Assembly: GCA_963700865.1 (NCBI GenBank)
Contig: CAVOZC010000003.1
Coordinates: 44,648-108,647 of the forward strand
Length of the DNA: 64,000 nt
Source: CAVOGJ01 sp963700865
Lineage (GTDB): Bacteria > Planctomycetota > Planctomycetia > Pirellulales > Pirellulaceae
Direction: 5' to 3'
Under the pieces are notes generated by a model, which worked only from the letters and a program-made list of their open reading frames with translations, was not told the DNA's origin and ran no database searches. Shown piece after piece: positions 36,941 to 46,665 of the stretch. Each line of letters begins with the position of its first letter. Within the stretch, counting starts at the first letter, position 1. A program made the translations under genes and the position numbers.

Positions 36941-39136
36941 TCAAGAGAGAAAGGCCTCCTGCAGCCCACCGTCCACATTCATAATCTGCCCGGTAGTTCG
37001 TCGTGATCGATCTGAGATTAAGAAGAAGACTGCCTCCGCTTGATCGGCAGGAGTAATCGGCTGCTTAGTAAGGGTTCGTTGCGCGTAAAACTGTGCCAGT
37101 TTCGACCGGAGTTCATCATCGGATTCATGCTCGGTGAACGGAATTTCATACTTTGTAAGCGAGGAAATCACCCGTTCTCGCGGAAACATGGTCGAGCCCT
37201 CGACCACGGTGGCGGGCGCGATGGCATTCACCCGCACCAACGGTGCCATCTCGATCGCCAGTTCGCGAACCAGGTGATTCGCCGCCGCCTTTGATGTGTC
37301 GTATGCGATCGACCCTTTTTTCGCGACCACGCCGTTGACGCTGGTGGTGAGCACAATCGATCCGGTCAACGCCTGCTCTACGAATATCGCCCGCGCTTCA
37401 TCGACCACATTGTAGCTGCCGTGAACGTTGACTTCGAACGTGAGACGCCAGGCGTCGTCGCTCAGCCGTCCGTGGCGATCCGGCGGCAGGAAAACGCCCG
37501 CCGTCACGACGAGATGGTCGATCCCTCCATAGGCGAGCAAGGTCTGCTGAAACAGGTTGCGAATCGAATCGCGGTTGGTGATATCGACGGCCAGCCCCAA
37601 GGCCGGCCCGCACGCGGAAATGCCGCTGCCGGCCACCCCAATCCCTTCGCCTCGTAGACGGATCAATTCTTCAGCCGTGTCTACAGCCGCCGCTGGATGT
37701 ACGTCAGCGCAGACAACGTGTGCCCCTTCACGCGCAAATCGATGGGCGACCGCCTTGCCGATCCCCGACCCGGCACCAATCACGACCACAATCCGCCTTG
37801 CCATCTCGGCTTCCGGCGGTTGGCGTTGGAGCTTGGCTTCTTCCAGTAGCCAATATTCGATGTCAAAGGCCTCTTGCTGAGGTAACGCGATGTACTCATC
37901 GATCGCCTCGGCGCCTCGCATCACCTCAATCGCGCAGCGATAGAATTCGGCGGTTACCCGCGATTCACTCTTATCCTTGCCCCACGTAATCATCCCCACG
38001 CCCGGAATCAGAATGACCGTGGGATTGGCGGGCCGCATGGGCGGCGAGTCCGCATGGCTGCAACGCTCGTAATAAGCCTGGTAGTCCGCGCGATATGCCG
38101 CCAGTCCCGCGTCCAATTTCGCTTGCAGGCTGGCCAGATTCTCCGACTGTGGATCCCAGGATACATAGAGTGGCTTGATTTTCGTCCGGAGAAAATGATC
38201 GGGACAACTGGTTCCCAATTCGGCCAGTCGCGGCGCATCATGAGCATTGACAAACTGTAACACGGCCGAGTCATACTGTACGGTACCGACCATTCGCTTG
38301 TCTTGGGAAACCCTGCCTCTCAGCCAGGGGAGCAGGGAACCCAATAGCTCGTCGCGGTCAGCATCTTCAAGCGACGCAAACTTAGCGCCGCCAAAGGTAG
38401 CATCTCCCTTGTCTCTGGCCGCAATGAACTGAGCCGCTTTCTCGATGAGTGTCAACGTCCGCTCGTAGCATGCTTTGTCATCGTCCGACCAATTAATCAA
38501 GCCATGTTGACCCATGATCAATCCCCGCAGTTGGGGGTTGGTGCTTAATTCCCGCTGCATCAGCAAACCAAGCTCGAACCCAGGTCGCAGCCAGGGCACC
38601 CAGCCAATTTCGTCACCAAATACCTCCCGGGTCAAATCTCGACTGCGACGACTGGCGGCAATCGCGATCACCGAATTCGGGTGCATGTGATCCACATGCC
38701 GGGCAGGCAGGAATGCGTGCAAGGGCGTATCGATCGAGGCGGCGCGCGGATTGCGGTTGAACGAGCAATGCGGATAGTAGTCGACCATCGCGTCTTCGGC
38801 CGGTGTTTTCACGCCTCGCTGCGGTCGCTTCGCATACACGTCCTGCAGGGCAAGCAGTTTGTCTTGATAGAGCGAGGCAAAATGTTCGCGGCGACTGGTC
38901 CGCAAGTCGCCGCCTGAGCCTTTCACCCACAGCACTTCGACCTGCTCACCCGTCAGCGGATCGGTTTCGACCAGCTTGGAGGATGTGTTTCCACCACCCG
39001 TGTTGGTGATCCGCTGGTCGTTACCAAGGCAATTCGATCGGTAAACGAGTCGCTCCACCGGGTCCAAGTCCGCAGCTTGAGCGTCGTCCCAGCGGAAGGC
39101 AACGTGATCCCACTTGTGTTCGGACTCGTGTGCCAT
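36941..39136 (-). CDS. rhaEW: Bifunctional rhamnulose-1-phosphate aldolase / L-lactaldehyde dehydrogenase
   Basis: 731 aa from ATG 39136, preceded by GGTGGAG; the frame opens at 39163. The N-terminal ~430 residues form a class II aldolase: NTGGGNTSSKL, HVDHMHPNSVIAIAASRRS with the zinc histidines, GQHGLINW. The C-terminal ~260 residues are an SDR domain: VIGAGSGIGKAVAHRFA (cofactor), VTAGVF, SIAYDTSKAAANHLVREL with intact Tyr-X3-Lys, and a closing GQIMNVDGGLQEAF. In characterised fused enzymes the aldolase gives DHAP and L-lactaldehyde, which the SDR half oxidises to L-lactate. The lldD gene beside it would then make pyruvate. A repeat array fills the upstream gap. Confidence 0.9.
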   Translation of the reverse strand: MAHESEHKWDHVAFRWDDAQAADLDPVERLVYRSNCLGNDQRITNTGGGNTSSKLVETDPLTGEQVEVLWVKGSGGDLRTSRREHFASLYQDKLLALQDVYAKRPQRGVKTPAEDAMVDYYPHCSFNRNPRAASIDTPLHAFLPARHVDHMHPNSVIAIAASRRSRDLTREVFGDEIGWVPWLRPGFELGLLMQRELSTNPQLRGLIMGQHGLINWSDDDKACYERTLTLIEKAAQFIAARDKGDATFGGAKFASLEDADRDELLGSLLPWLRGRVSQDKRMVGTVQYDSAVLQFVNAHDAPRLAELGTSCPDHFLRTKIKPLYVSWDPQSENLASLQAKLDAGLAAYRADYQAYYERCSHADSPPMRPANPTVILIPGVGMITWGKDKSESRVTAEFYRCAIEVMRGAEAIDEYIALPQQEAFDIEYWLLEEAKLQRQPPEAEMARRIVVVIGAGSGIGKAVAHRFAREGAHVVCADVHPAAAVDTAEELIRLRGEGIGVAGSGISACGPALGLAVDITNRDSIRNLFQQTLLAYGGIDHLVVTAGVFLPPDRHGRLSDDAWRLTFEVNVHGSYNVVDEARAIFVEQALTGSIVLTTSVNGVVAKKGSIAYDTSKAAANHLVRELAIEMAPLVRVNAIAPATVVEGSTMFPRERVISSLTKYEIPFTEHESDDELRSKLAQFYAQRTLTKQPITPADQAEAVFFLISDRSRRTTGQIMNVDGGLQEAFLS

Positions 39137-39280
39137 GGCTCCACCTGTTCCCCATACCTTCACATCGCTGACATTCGACCATTTTGCCCAGCAGAGTCGT
39201 CATGTTAATGTGCAGGACGAGCCGATCCAAGGCGATGGATGGCAAAATCATGTTCGCGTGGGCCTCGTGACTGTGGCACG

Positions 39281-39825
39281 CGCTCCATCGTGGCTGTGGC
39301 ATCCTGCCGCGGACGTTTCGGTCCCAGCCCCACTCCAGCTCGCACCACCCACACGCGCTCCATCGTGGCTGCGGCATCCTGCGCGGTCGTTCCGGTCCCA
39401 GCCCCACTCCAGCTCGCGCACCACCACGCGCTCCATCGTGGCTGTGGCATCCTGCCGCAGTCGTTCCGGTCCCAGCCCCACTCCAGCTCGCCCACCACCC
39501 ACGCGCGCTCCATCGTGGCTGTGGCATCCTGCCGCAGTCGTTCCGGTCCCAGCCCCACTCCAGCTCGCGCACCACCCACGCGCGCTCCATCGTGGCTGCG
39601 GCATCCTGCCGCGGACGTTCCGATCCCAGCCCCACTCCAGCTCGCGCACTACCCACAAGCGCTCCATCGTGGCTGTGGCATCCTGCCGCAGTCGTTCCGG
39701 TCCCAGCCCCACTCCAGCTCGCGCACTACCCACAAGCGCTCCATCGTGGCTGCGGCATCCTGCCGCAGTCGTTCCGGTCCCAGCCCCACTCCAGCTCGCC
39801 CACCACCCACGCGCGCTCCATCGTC
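39281..39825. repeat. Tandem 77-bp repeat array with a hairpin in each unit
   Basis: Seven units plus a partial one start at 39281, 39356, 39429, 39506, 39583, 39660, 39737 and 39814 (lengths 75, 73, then 77 each). Each begins CGCTCCATCGTGGCTG and contains the inverted repeat CTGCGGCATCCTGCCGCAG (variants with T or G at one pair). The 77-bp length is not a multiple of three and unit lengths vary, so the open frames seen through the array change frame at every unit and are not genes. The array occupies the space between lldD and the fused rhamnose gene. Confidence 0.92.
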
Positions 39826-39866
39826 TGCACAAACCCCGCTTGCCTCGAGTCCTGCGTCTGCGGATA

Positions 39867-41030
39867 TCACTCCGCCCGAATCCACCTGCCTCTTAGATCC
39901 GCCGGCGTGTGGCAACCAAGCTGTTCCAGCACTTGCTGCAGCTGCATCTTCAGCATCGCAATCGTGTGATTTCCGCCGCGCGCGTCTAGCGCCCCAACGC
40001 CGTACATAAAGGTGCGTCCGAGAAACGTAAAATCGGCGCCAGCCGCCAGGCAGCGGGCAACATCGGGTCCCGATCGGATGCCGCTGTCGATCATGATGAC
40101 GAGCTTGTCGCGGTAATTGGCGACCAGGCGTACGAGCGACTTGATGGTCGATTCGCCCGCGTCCAGTTGGCGACCCCCATGATTGGACACAATGATCCCG
40201 TCGACGCCAATTTTCAGACAGCGTTCCACATCGACTTCATTGACGATCCCTTTGACGACGAGCTTGCCGGGCCACAGGTCGCGCAACTGTTGCAACTTTT
40301 CGGCTTGCAAGCGTCCGTCAAAGGTAGCGTCCATGAACTGGCCTAGCCGTGTCAGGTCGAGGTGGCCCGGCATGTACGGTTTGAGCGTCTCGAAATTAGG
40401 CGTCCCGTAACGGAGAGTTCGCGCAACCCAGCCGGGCTTGCCCAGCATTTGCACAATGTTTCGCAAATTCATCTTAGGCGGCATGGCCAGCCCGTTGCGA
40501 ATATCTCGCGGTCGAAATCCAAACGAGGGTACATCGGAGAGTGCGACCAGGACGGGACAACCGGCCGCTTGCGCGCGGCGAAGGACATCGTCGCGCACTT
40601 CAGTTTTGGCGGGATAGTAGAGCTGAAACCACGCGCGTCCTTCGGTGATTTCGCCAATCCGCTCGATACTGCTGGTCGAAACGGTGCTGAGTACGAAGGG
40701 AATGTTGTGACGCAGCGCTGCTCGAGCCAGAATCTCCGCCGAATTTGGCCAAATCATCCCCTGCAAGCCTATGGGCGCGATCCCAAATGGGGCGTCGTAT
40801 GTGTGCCCGAAAAGACTCGTCTGCATGTCCAATGACGAATGCGGACTCAGGTATTCCGGCAGGAGTTCAATCTCGCGGATTTCCGCGCTGTTACGCCGAA
40901 GGTTGATGTCCTCGTTACAGCCCCCATCGAGATACTCGAAGGCAAACAACGGCATCCTCCGCATCGCCCGCTCGCGAAGATCGCGCGTGGATGGGAATTC
41001 CGTGACAAAGTCCTCTTTTACCATGCTCAT
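39867..41030 (-). CDS. lldD: FMN-dependent L-lactate dehydrogenase-like alpha-hydroxy-acid oxidase
   Basis: 387 aa. FMN-binding TIM barrel of the lactate dehydrogenase/glycolate oxidase family: FAFEYLDGGCNEDINLRRN, PFGIAPIGLQGMIWP, LSTVSTSSIERI, WFQLYYPA, KGIVNEVDVERCL, IIVSNHGGRQLD (catalytic His and Arg), IDSGIRSGPDVARCLAAGADFTFLGR. It oxidises L-lactate to pyruvate, passing electrons to the respiratory chain or oxygen. Position next to the aldolase/lactaldehyde dehydrogenase fusion fits lactate made from rhamnose. Related family members that use glycolate or mandelate cannot be excluded by motif alone. ATG 41030 or 41024 is the start. Confidence 0.88.
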   Translation of the reverse strand: MSMVKEDFVTEFPSTRDLRERAMRRMPLFAFEYLDGGCNEDINLRRNSAEIREIELLPEYLSPHSSLDMQTSLFGHTYDAPFGIAPIGLQGMIWPNSAEILARAALRHNIPFVLSTVSTSSIERIGEITEGRAWFQLYYPAKTEVRDDVLRRAQAAGCPVLVALSDVPSFGFRPRDIRNGLAMPPKMNLRNIVQMLGKPGWVARTLRYGTPNFETLKPYMPGHLDLTRLGQFMDATFDGRLQAEKLQQLRDLWPGKLVVKGIVNEVDVERCLKIGVDGIIVSNHGGRQLDAGESTIKSLVRLVANYRDKLVIMIDSGIRSGPDVARCLAAGADFTFLGRTFMYGVGALDARGGNHTIAMLKMQLQQVLEQLGCHTPADLRGRWIRAE

Positions 41031-41211
41031 CGACAGACTCGCAGAATCATCGGCTTCTCAAGAGACCTTCCCGTATACGCTTACGTTAACTGCCGGATCG
41101 ACCGCTGCAAAGTCCCGCCCGAAAGAGTAAAATCGACGGCCCGCCGCCGGGCAATCAAGTCCACGGTTGCCACCGCGTTGCTGCGTTTTGAGATCTCGGA
41201 GTCGATCACCG

Positions 41212-42216
41212 ATGACGCTTGTCCAAGCCTTTGCCGCCCGCCAACCTGGTGGCGCCTTTGAGCCCTATGAGTACGAATTGCCCCCTTTGGGCCCTGAGGA
41301 CGTGGAGATCGAGGTCCAGGCCTGCGGCATTTGCCACAGCGATCTGTCGATGCTGGACAATGACTGGCAGATGACGCAGTACCCATTTGTCGGCGGGCAT
41401 GAAGTGGTTGGCCGCGTGGCGGCCAAGGGAGAATCCGTGCCGGAGCTGGATGTGGACGACGTGGTTGGCTTGGGCTGGTTCTGCCGCAGTTGCATGCATT
41501 GCCTTCCTTGCCTCGCGGGAGACCACAACCTGTGTGCCGCGGCGGAAGGTACGATCACCCATCAACATGGTGGATTCGCCGATCGCGTCCGCTGTCATTG
41601 GGGGTGGGCAGCCAAGTTGCCGGAGGGCCTTGATCCCACGAGTACCGGGCCGCTCTTGTGCGGAGGCATCACCGTCTTCAATCCATTGGTGCAATTGCAA
41701 GTGTCCCCCATGGCTCGCGTCGGAGTTGTGGGCATTGGCGGGCTTGGCCATATGGCGTTGCAGTTTGCCCGCGCGTGGGGCTGCGAGGTAACGGCGATTT
41801 CGCGCAGCCGTGCAAAGGAGTCGGAGGCTCGACAGATGGGCGCCCATCATTTCCTCGCCACCGACGAAGCCGACGCACTCGCCAGCGTGGCCGGCACGTT
41901 CGATTTGATACTCAACACCACCAATGTGGACCTGCCTTGGGACGAATATGTGGCCGCACTCGCCCCCCGTGGCAGGCTGCACACGGTCGGCGCCGCTCCG
42001 CGCATTGAAGCGACCGTCTTTCCCATGATTATCGGGCAGCGTTCGCTTTCGTCGTCTCCTACGGGTAGTGTCGCGACAACTCGGCACATGCTCGACTTCG
42101 CGGCTCGGCACGGCGTGGCCCCCGTCACCGAAGTCTATCCGATGAGCGAAGTCAATGCCGCATTCGACAAGCTACGGCATGGATCACCCCGCTACCGATT
42201 GGTGTTGACGCGATAA
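41212..42216 (+). CDS. Zinc-dependent NAD(P) alcohol dehydrogenase (cinnamyl-type)
   Basis: 334 aa from ATG 41212. Medium-chain dehydrogenase: catalytic zinc ligands in QACGICHSD and GGHEVVGRV, structural zinc Cys cluster in CRSCMHCLPCLAGDHNLC, and cofactor site VGIGGLGHMALQFARAWG. The sequence resembles YahK/cinnamyl-alcohol-type enzymes, which reduce aldehydes with NADPH. It is divergent from lldD, sharing a 180-bp promoter gap. In a rhamnose locus it might reduce lactaldehyde to propanediol, an alternative fate, but this is inference. Confidence 0.9.
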   Translation: MTLVQAFAARQPGGAFEPYEYELPPLGPEDVEIEVQACGICHSDLSMLDNDWQMTQYPFVGGHEVVGRVAAKGESVPELDVDDVVGLGWFCRSCMHCLPCLAGDHNLCAAAEGTITHQHGGFADRVRCHWGWAAKLPEGLDPTSTGPLLCGGITVFNPLVQLQVSPMARVGVVGIGGLGHMALQFARAWGCEVTAISRSRAKESEARQMGAHHFLATDEADALASVAGTFDLILNTTNVDLPWDEYVAALAPRGRLHTVGAAPRIEATVFPMIIGQRSLSSSPTGSVATTRHMLDFAARHGVAPVTEVYPMSEVNAAFDKLRHGSPRYRLVLTR

Positions 42217-42241
42217 CTACACCGGTTTGACCGCGGAGCGG

Positions 42242-43608
42242 TCAGCGAACTAGGTCGTGGATCGCTCCGCGATCCCCCGCGTCGGCTTCCGCCTCGCGCA
42301 CTCCCCTCCTCTGCAACAACAGCCAGCCAACCCAGGCGGCAGCGGGCAGCAGGGCCAGTAAGGCCATGATCTTCAGCAGGCCCGCGATTCCCAGCGATGA
42401 GTCGATCGCCAGACCAACGGTGGCCGAACCCAGCGAACTGGCGAGCGGCAAACATCGCAAACTCGGTACCGAACACGCGTCCGCGAATCGATGAATCCAC
42501 CAACTGCAGCAACAATTGCGTCGAAAATACCCAGAGGATGCCATTTCCCACTCCGGCTCAGCAAAGCGCCCACGAGCATCATCGGGAAGTTGAGCAGTTG
42601 AGCCGAGATGGCCAGGCCCAGGGCGCCGAATAGGTATCCTGTGCCAATGGCCCACCGCAGTCGGCGGTCATCGTCGCCGGTAAAATAACGCATTGCCAGG
42701 GGACCCAAACCGGTCCCGATGCCGGCACAGGCAAACATCAGTCCCATGGAAATTCCGCCATCCCGCCCCATGGGGAAAATGTCCTCAGCAATCGAGGCTT
42801 GGACGACTCGGAAAGTGGTCCCGAGGAGCATGGTGAGTGCGGCCTTGTGCAGGGTAATGACGAGAATATCTCGGTGCCGCCCGAGATAACCGAGACCCTC
42901 CCAATAATTGCGAAAGGCGCTGCCCAGCGAGAGCGGTGACCGCGATGGAGTCCGCGTGCCCGTGGTGATTTGAGCAATCAACGCCGCCGAGATGAAAAAC
43001 GAAGCGGCGTCGATCACGAACGCCGCATACACTCCCAGCCACCCGGCGGTCAGACCACCGAGTGCCGCACCGATCGATAGCATGATCGACCAAGTGGCTG
43101 ACGTGATGGCGTTGGCCGTACCCAAGGCCCGTGTTGGGACGAGATCAGGCAAGATGGCATTACGCCCCGTAAAGAAAAAGCTACTGGCTCCCATCTGAAC
43201 GGCGGTCAATAGATACAATAGCCAGACGGACTCAGCACCGCGAACGAACAGCATGCCGAGGACCGTGATGCCTCGAACCACATCTGCCGCGATCAGGACA
43301 CCCCGACGGTCGAAGCGATCGGCAACCACCCCGGCAATGGGACTCGTCAGGAAGGGGGCCAGCATGCGGAGTGCGAAAATTCCACCCACCGCCAAACCCG
43401 ATCCGGTCAGGGAGGCCACGAGTGCAACCGAGGCAATGAGGTTGAACCAATCTCCCAAAAGACTGACGATCTGGCCGAACCAGAGCCAGCGAAAGTTGGT
43501 CTGTTTCCGAATTAGTTCCCAGTATCCCGACGAAGTCAACAGCACCGAGTCTCGAGTCGCTCGAGAGACCGAATCCGCAACCCGTATGGCTTGTGGCGGA
43601 GACGTCAT
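42242..43608 (-). CDS. MFS transporter (two frameshifts as read)
   Basis: Start ATG 43608 (MTSPPQAIRV); the frame reaches 43824. Major facilitator of the enterobactin-exporter/macrolide-efflux type: FRWLWFGQIVSLLGDWFN in helix 1, VVADRFDRRGVLIAADVVRG in the 2-3 loop, ASSFFFTGRNAILPDLVP. The frame breaks near 42555 (expected GVGNGILWVFSTQLLLQLVD lies in the next frame) and again near 42465, continuing as ASSLGSATVGLAIDSSLGIAG to the stop at 42242. Helix spacing is preserved across both breaks, so they look like sequencing indels. Substrate unknown; probably an efflux pump. Confidence 0.8.
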
Positions 43609-43820
43609 GTGCGGTGGGACCTGGGTCGGGACACGGGAACGAAGTTGATGCGACCTCTCGGGCAGTCGCGGCGTGGAATTCGTGACGCTGATTCGCTCCC
43701 TGGGAAGCGATGTCTTAATGCGGAAAGGGACGAACACGCGGGAAACGCGACCCGAATTTGTTGGGGCTAGGCACAACTCCTCGCCTATCGGGCGACAACC
43801 GGAAGGGACGCGATGGCTTA

Positions 43821-43864
43821 ACATCCGGCCGTTGTGAATGTCCGCCGTTCACATCCGGCAGTTG
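43821..43864. promoter_or_regulatory. Direct repeat with embedded inverted repeat (possible operator)
   Basis: ACATCCGGCCGTTG (43821-43834) recurs as ACATCCGGCAGTTG (43851-43864), 30 bp apart. Between them GTGAA (43834-43838) and TTCAC (43848-43852) form an inverted repeat. The site is in the 371-bp gap between the divergent MFS gene and the Lon-N-domain gene, where a regulator could bind. No factor is known. Confidence 0.3.
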
Positions 43865-43979
43865 GGGGAATGGCTCGTTTTCTAAGATTCCTCAGTCGCA
43901 ACTGGCCACTTTGCGACTCAGCGATATGATTTAAGTGTCGTGGGTGTTTGTAAACAGCGGAAAAACGAGGATCATTGCC

Positions 43980-44702
43980 GTGGACTTCGATGTGCAACCG
44001 TTTCCGGTGGATTTCGCTGGAGAAGTCAGACTCTTTCCCCTCCCCAATCTAGTGTTCTATCCCGGTTGCGTTCAGCCGCTGCATATCTTTGAGAGCCGCT
44101 ACTGTGAGATGATTGAGGATGCCCTGGCAGATGATCGGCTACTCGCAATTGCCACGCTCCTGCCCGGATACGAGATCGACTACTACAGCCGGCCGCCGAT
44201 CTCGGAGCACATCTGCGTTGGTCGTGTGGTGATGCATGAGCGGACTCCGCAAGATACGCACAACCTTATTCTTTTAGGTGCCTACCGAGCGCGGATCGAC
44301 CATGAAATCACGCCCGTCCGATCATTCCGCCGAGCCAAGGTGGAGTTGCTCGAAGAAAACGGTGAATTCGAGCAATCGGAAGTTGCCGAACGCCTGAGTG
44401 ACAAGCTGATTCGTCGGTTCCGTGCCGCCACAAACTCCTCGGAACCGCTCGTCAAGCGTTTCCGCCAAGGGCAAGTTGGGCTCTCGACGTTGACCGATAT
44501 CATCGCCTTTCATTTTCCGCTCGATCTGTCGTTGAAACTGCAGCTTTTGGCCGAGTCTAATCCGCTCACCCGCGCGCGACTGCTGGTACCGGCTCTCGAC
44601 GCCTTACCCCGCGCGGCGGATGACCGAGCCACTCGTTCCGCTGCTACGGAAGGTGATGCGCCAAGTGGTCCTGTCTTTCCACCTCCGTTTGGCCTGAATT
44701 GA
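43980..44702 (+). CDS. Lon N-terminal (LON substrate-binding) domain protein
   Basis: 240 aa from GTG 43980, with AACGAGG nine bases upstream; the frame opens at 43935. The protein is a stand-alone LON domain: VRLFPLPNLVFYPGCVQPLHIFESRYCEMIEDAL, then IATLLPGYE, CVGRVVMHE and NLILLGAYRARI. It lacks the ATPase and protease parts of Lon. Such single-domain proteins bind unfolded or peptide substrates, but no process has been fixed for them. It lies 18 bp before the deacetylase-like gene, so the two are probably co-transcribed. Confidence 0.85.
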   Translation: MDFDVQPFPVDFAGEVRLFPLPNLVFYPGCVQPLHIFESRYCEMIEDALADDRLLAIATLLPGYEIDYYSRPPISEHICVGRVVMHERTPQDTHNLILLGAYRARIDHEITPVRSFRRAKVELLEENGEFEQSEVAERLSDKLIRRFRAATNSSEPLVKRFRQGQVGLSTLTDIIAFHFPLDLSLKLQLLAESNPLTRARLLVPALDALPRAADDRATRSAATEGDAPSGPVFPPPFGLN

Positions 44703-44720
44703 CAATGGCGGCACTGATCC

Positions 44721-45615
44721 ATGAAGGCCTTCTACAGTGATACGTTTCAATTGCCACTGCCGACCGAGCATCGATTTCCGATCGACAAATATCGAAGACT
44801 ACGGCAGCGAATCAAATCCACTCAGACATCCCGATCGATCGAACTGCTGGAAGCACCCGCCATCACGACAGATCAGCTCGCACGCGTGCACACGCCCGAG
44901 TATCTTCAGCAATTATGGCAGGGCACGCTGACGCCGTTGGCACAGCGGCGGATCGGATTCCCCTGGTCGGAAGGTATGGTGCGTCGCTGTTGCCATTCGG
45001 CGGGAGGCACCCTGGCGGCGGCTCGCTCGGCATTGAAGGAAGGTCTGGCAGTCCACTTGGCTGGCGGCACCCATCACGCCTTTCCCGATAGCGGCCAGGG
45101 CTTTTGCGTCTTTAATGATGTGGCCATTGCGATTCGCACCTTGGTAGCCGAATCACTAGTTGCGACGATCCGTCATCATTGACTGTGACGTCCATCAGGG
45201 AAATGGAACCGCTGCGATTTTCGCCGCTGATCCGTCAACTTTTACCTTTTCCATGCATGGCGCGAACAACTTCCCGTTTCGCAAATGCGCTGGCGACCTG
45301 GATCTTGCCCTGGCCGATGGAACGAATGACGGTGCCTATCTGGCTGCGCTGCGATCGGCACTCGTCCGCGATATCCCGCTGCCGACGGCAGACTGTGTCT
45401 TTTACCTCGCGGGAGCGGATCCTTTTGTGGGCGATCGCTACGGAAAGCTGGCACTGACGAAACCGGGACTGGCGCAGCGGGACCGAATGGTGATTCAGGC
45501 TTGCCAGGCGGCAGGTGTGCCATTGATCATCGTGATGGCCGGCGGATACGCGCGGGACATTGAAGACATTGTCGATATCCACGCAGCTACCGTGTTAGCG
45601 GCCGCGGCGGGCTAG
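44721..45615 (+). CDS. Histone-deacetylase family protein (frameshifted as read)
   Basis: ATG 44721. First frame: AFYSDTFQLPLPTEHRFP, RVHTPEYLQQLW, AGGTHHAFPDSGQGFCVFNDVAIAI, holding the catalytic His pair and substrate loop of the arginase/deacetylase fold. It then ends in a stop. The second frame resumes at RSVIIDCDVHQGNGTAAIF (zinc-binding Asp and His) and goes on to FYLAGADPFVGDRYGKL and VMAGGYA. The break is near 45160. Together they give a full-length (~300 aa) AcuC/HDAC-like zinc deacetylase. Substrates may be acetyl-lysine proteins, polyamines or other acetyl amides. Confidence 0.85.
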
Positions 45616-45677
45616 AGTCGCGGAACGCTCCGCGTTCAGTCCGGTGGCAACTGGGCCAGCAATTACCAGAGCGACCC

Positions 45678-45708
45678 ACGGCCCCGGTGCTTGAGCACCC
45701 GGGGCCGT
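45678..45708. terminator. Strong GC-rich hairpin between converging genes
   Basis: ACGGCCCCGGTGCT and AGCACCCGGGGCCGT form a 14-bp stem with a single bulged C and a TG loop. It lies between the deacetylase stop (45615) and the PEP-CTERM gene stop (45736). No T-run follows, so it may act as a bidirectional block or mRNA 3' protector. Confidence 0.5.
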
Positions 45709-45735
45709 AAGCCTACAGGCCCTGGTATTCCAAAT

Positions 45736-46665
45736 CTACGCAGCCTCTTTCCGACGCAGTCGGCTCACGAGACCCAAGAGTCCAAGCGATACCAATGGCC
45801 AGGTTGCCGGTTCGGGGACTTCGGCCAGTTCGATAAAGCGAAAACTCGTTCCGCTTTGGTTGATCACCGTTTCCTCGGTCAGCGTATTGGGGTCGTATCG
45901 CATCACGCGAGTTCCGCCGGCGTACAGCAATTGACCATTGCCAAGCCGATAGACGCCGCGCGGCGACGTGATCAAATTCGTATAGGCGTTGATCTCGTTG
46001 CCGGCACTGTCGTACTCGTACAGTCCGAAGGGGGCGGAAAACCCGGCCGCCAACACGTTCCCGTTTGCTTCCAGTTGCATTTGTTGTGGGAAATCGATGC
46101 CACTGACGCCGTCACTCTCGTGAAAAGGCGGGGCCAACAGGTTGCCGGAGAGATCGTAGCGGAGGATGTCCTCACTGCCGCTGTCACTCACCAGCGCGTC
46201 GGTTTCGCGAAAGACGATATCGCGTGGCGACCCATCCACGCTGGCCCAATCCACGGGATTCGAGCCGTCCAGTTCGAAGCGAACAATCTTGTCGTTCACG
46301 TTCGAGACCACATAGACCTGGCTATTGTAGACCGTCATGCCAAACGGTCCGTCCAGCCCATCGCTGCTGTCGGCGAAGAGTCCGACATAGGAACCGTTGT
46401 AGTTGAATTCCTGCACGCGATCTCCGGTTTCGTCGGAGACAAGAATCGTGCCACGTCCAGAATTGATGGCGTTGATCGGCTGCGTCAGTTGCCCACCGCC
46501 AGGAATGAGATTGTCATTCACCAGGCTGCCGTCGAATGGGTCAAATGCCCAGATGCGGTCGTTGCCCGAGTCGGGGATCAGCAGCAGATCCCGGGGAGCC
46601 CCTTGCGAAGACGCCAAGAAGCAGGCGCCCAGCATCAGCGCGGAAAGTTGATGTCGAAGTCTCAT
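45736..46665 (-). CDS. PEP-CTERM NHL/propeller-like protein
   Basis: 309 aa. ATG 46665 has AGGAGG eight bases before; the ATG six bases upstream is too close to it. Signal peptide MRLRHQLSALMLGACFLASS. The body repeats a propeller-blade pattern (DLLLIPDSGNDRIWAFDPFDG, GTILVSDETGDRVQEFNYNG, VVSNVNDKIVRFELDG, DALVSDSGSEDILRYDLSG), as in Vgb/NHL-repeat proteins. It ends VPEPATWPLVSLGLLGL and RLRRKEAA, the PEP-CTERM anchor. Likely a surface propeller with a binding rather than enzymatic role. Confidence 0.85.
   Translation of the reverse strand: MRLRHQLSALMLGACFLASSQGAPRDLLLIPDSGNDRIWAFDPFDGSLVNDNLIPGGGQLTQPINAINSGRGTILVSDETGDRVQEFNYNGSYVGLFADSSDGLDGPFGMTVYNSQVYVVSNVNDKIVRFELDGSNPVDWASVDGSPRDIVFRETDALVSDSGSEDILRYDLSGNLLAPPFHESDGVSGIDFPQQMQLEANGNVLAAGFSAPFGLYEYDSAGNEINAYTNLITSPRGVYRLGNGQLLYAGGTRVMRYDPNTLTEETVINQSGTSFRFIELAEVPEPATWPLVSLGLLGLVSRLRRKEAA

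Noticed and set aside
39281..39825. CRISPR array
   Set aside because: Units are direct tandem copies with no unique spacers and no cas genes nearby.
39021..39896. Long open frames on both strands with repeated MERxWVVRELEWGWDRN-like protein
   Set aside because: They are translations of the 77-bp repeat, which is not a multiple of three and varies in length, so the frame changes each unit; no ribosome site or domain.
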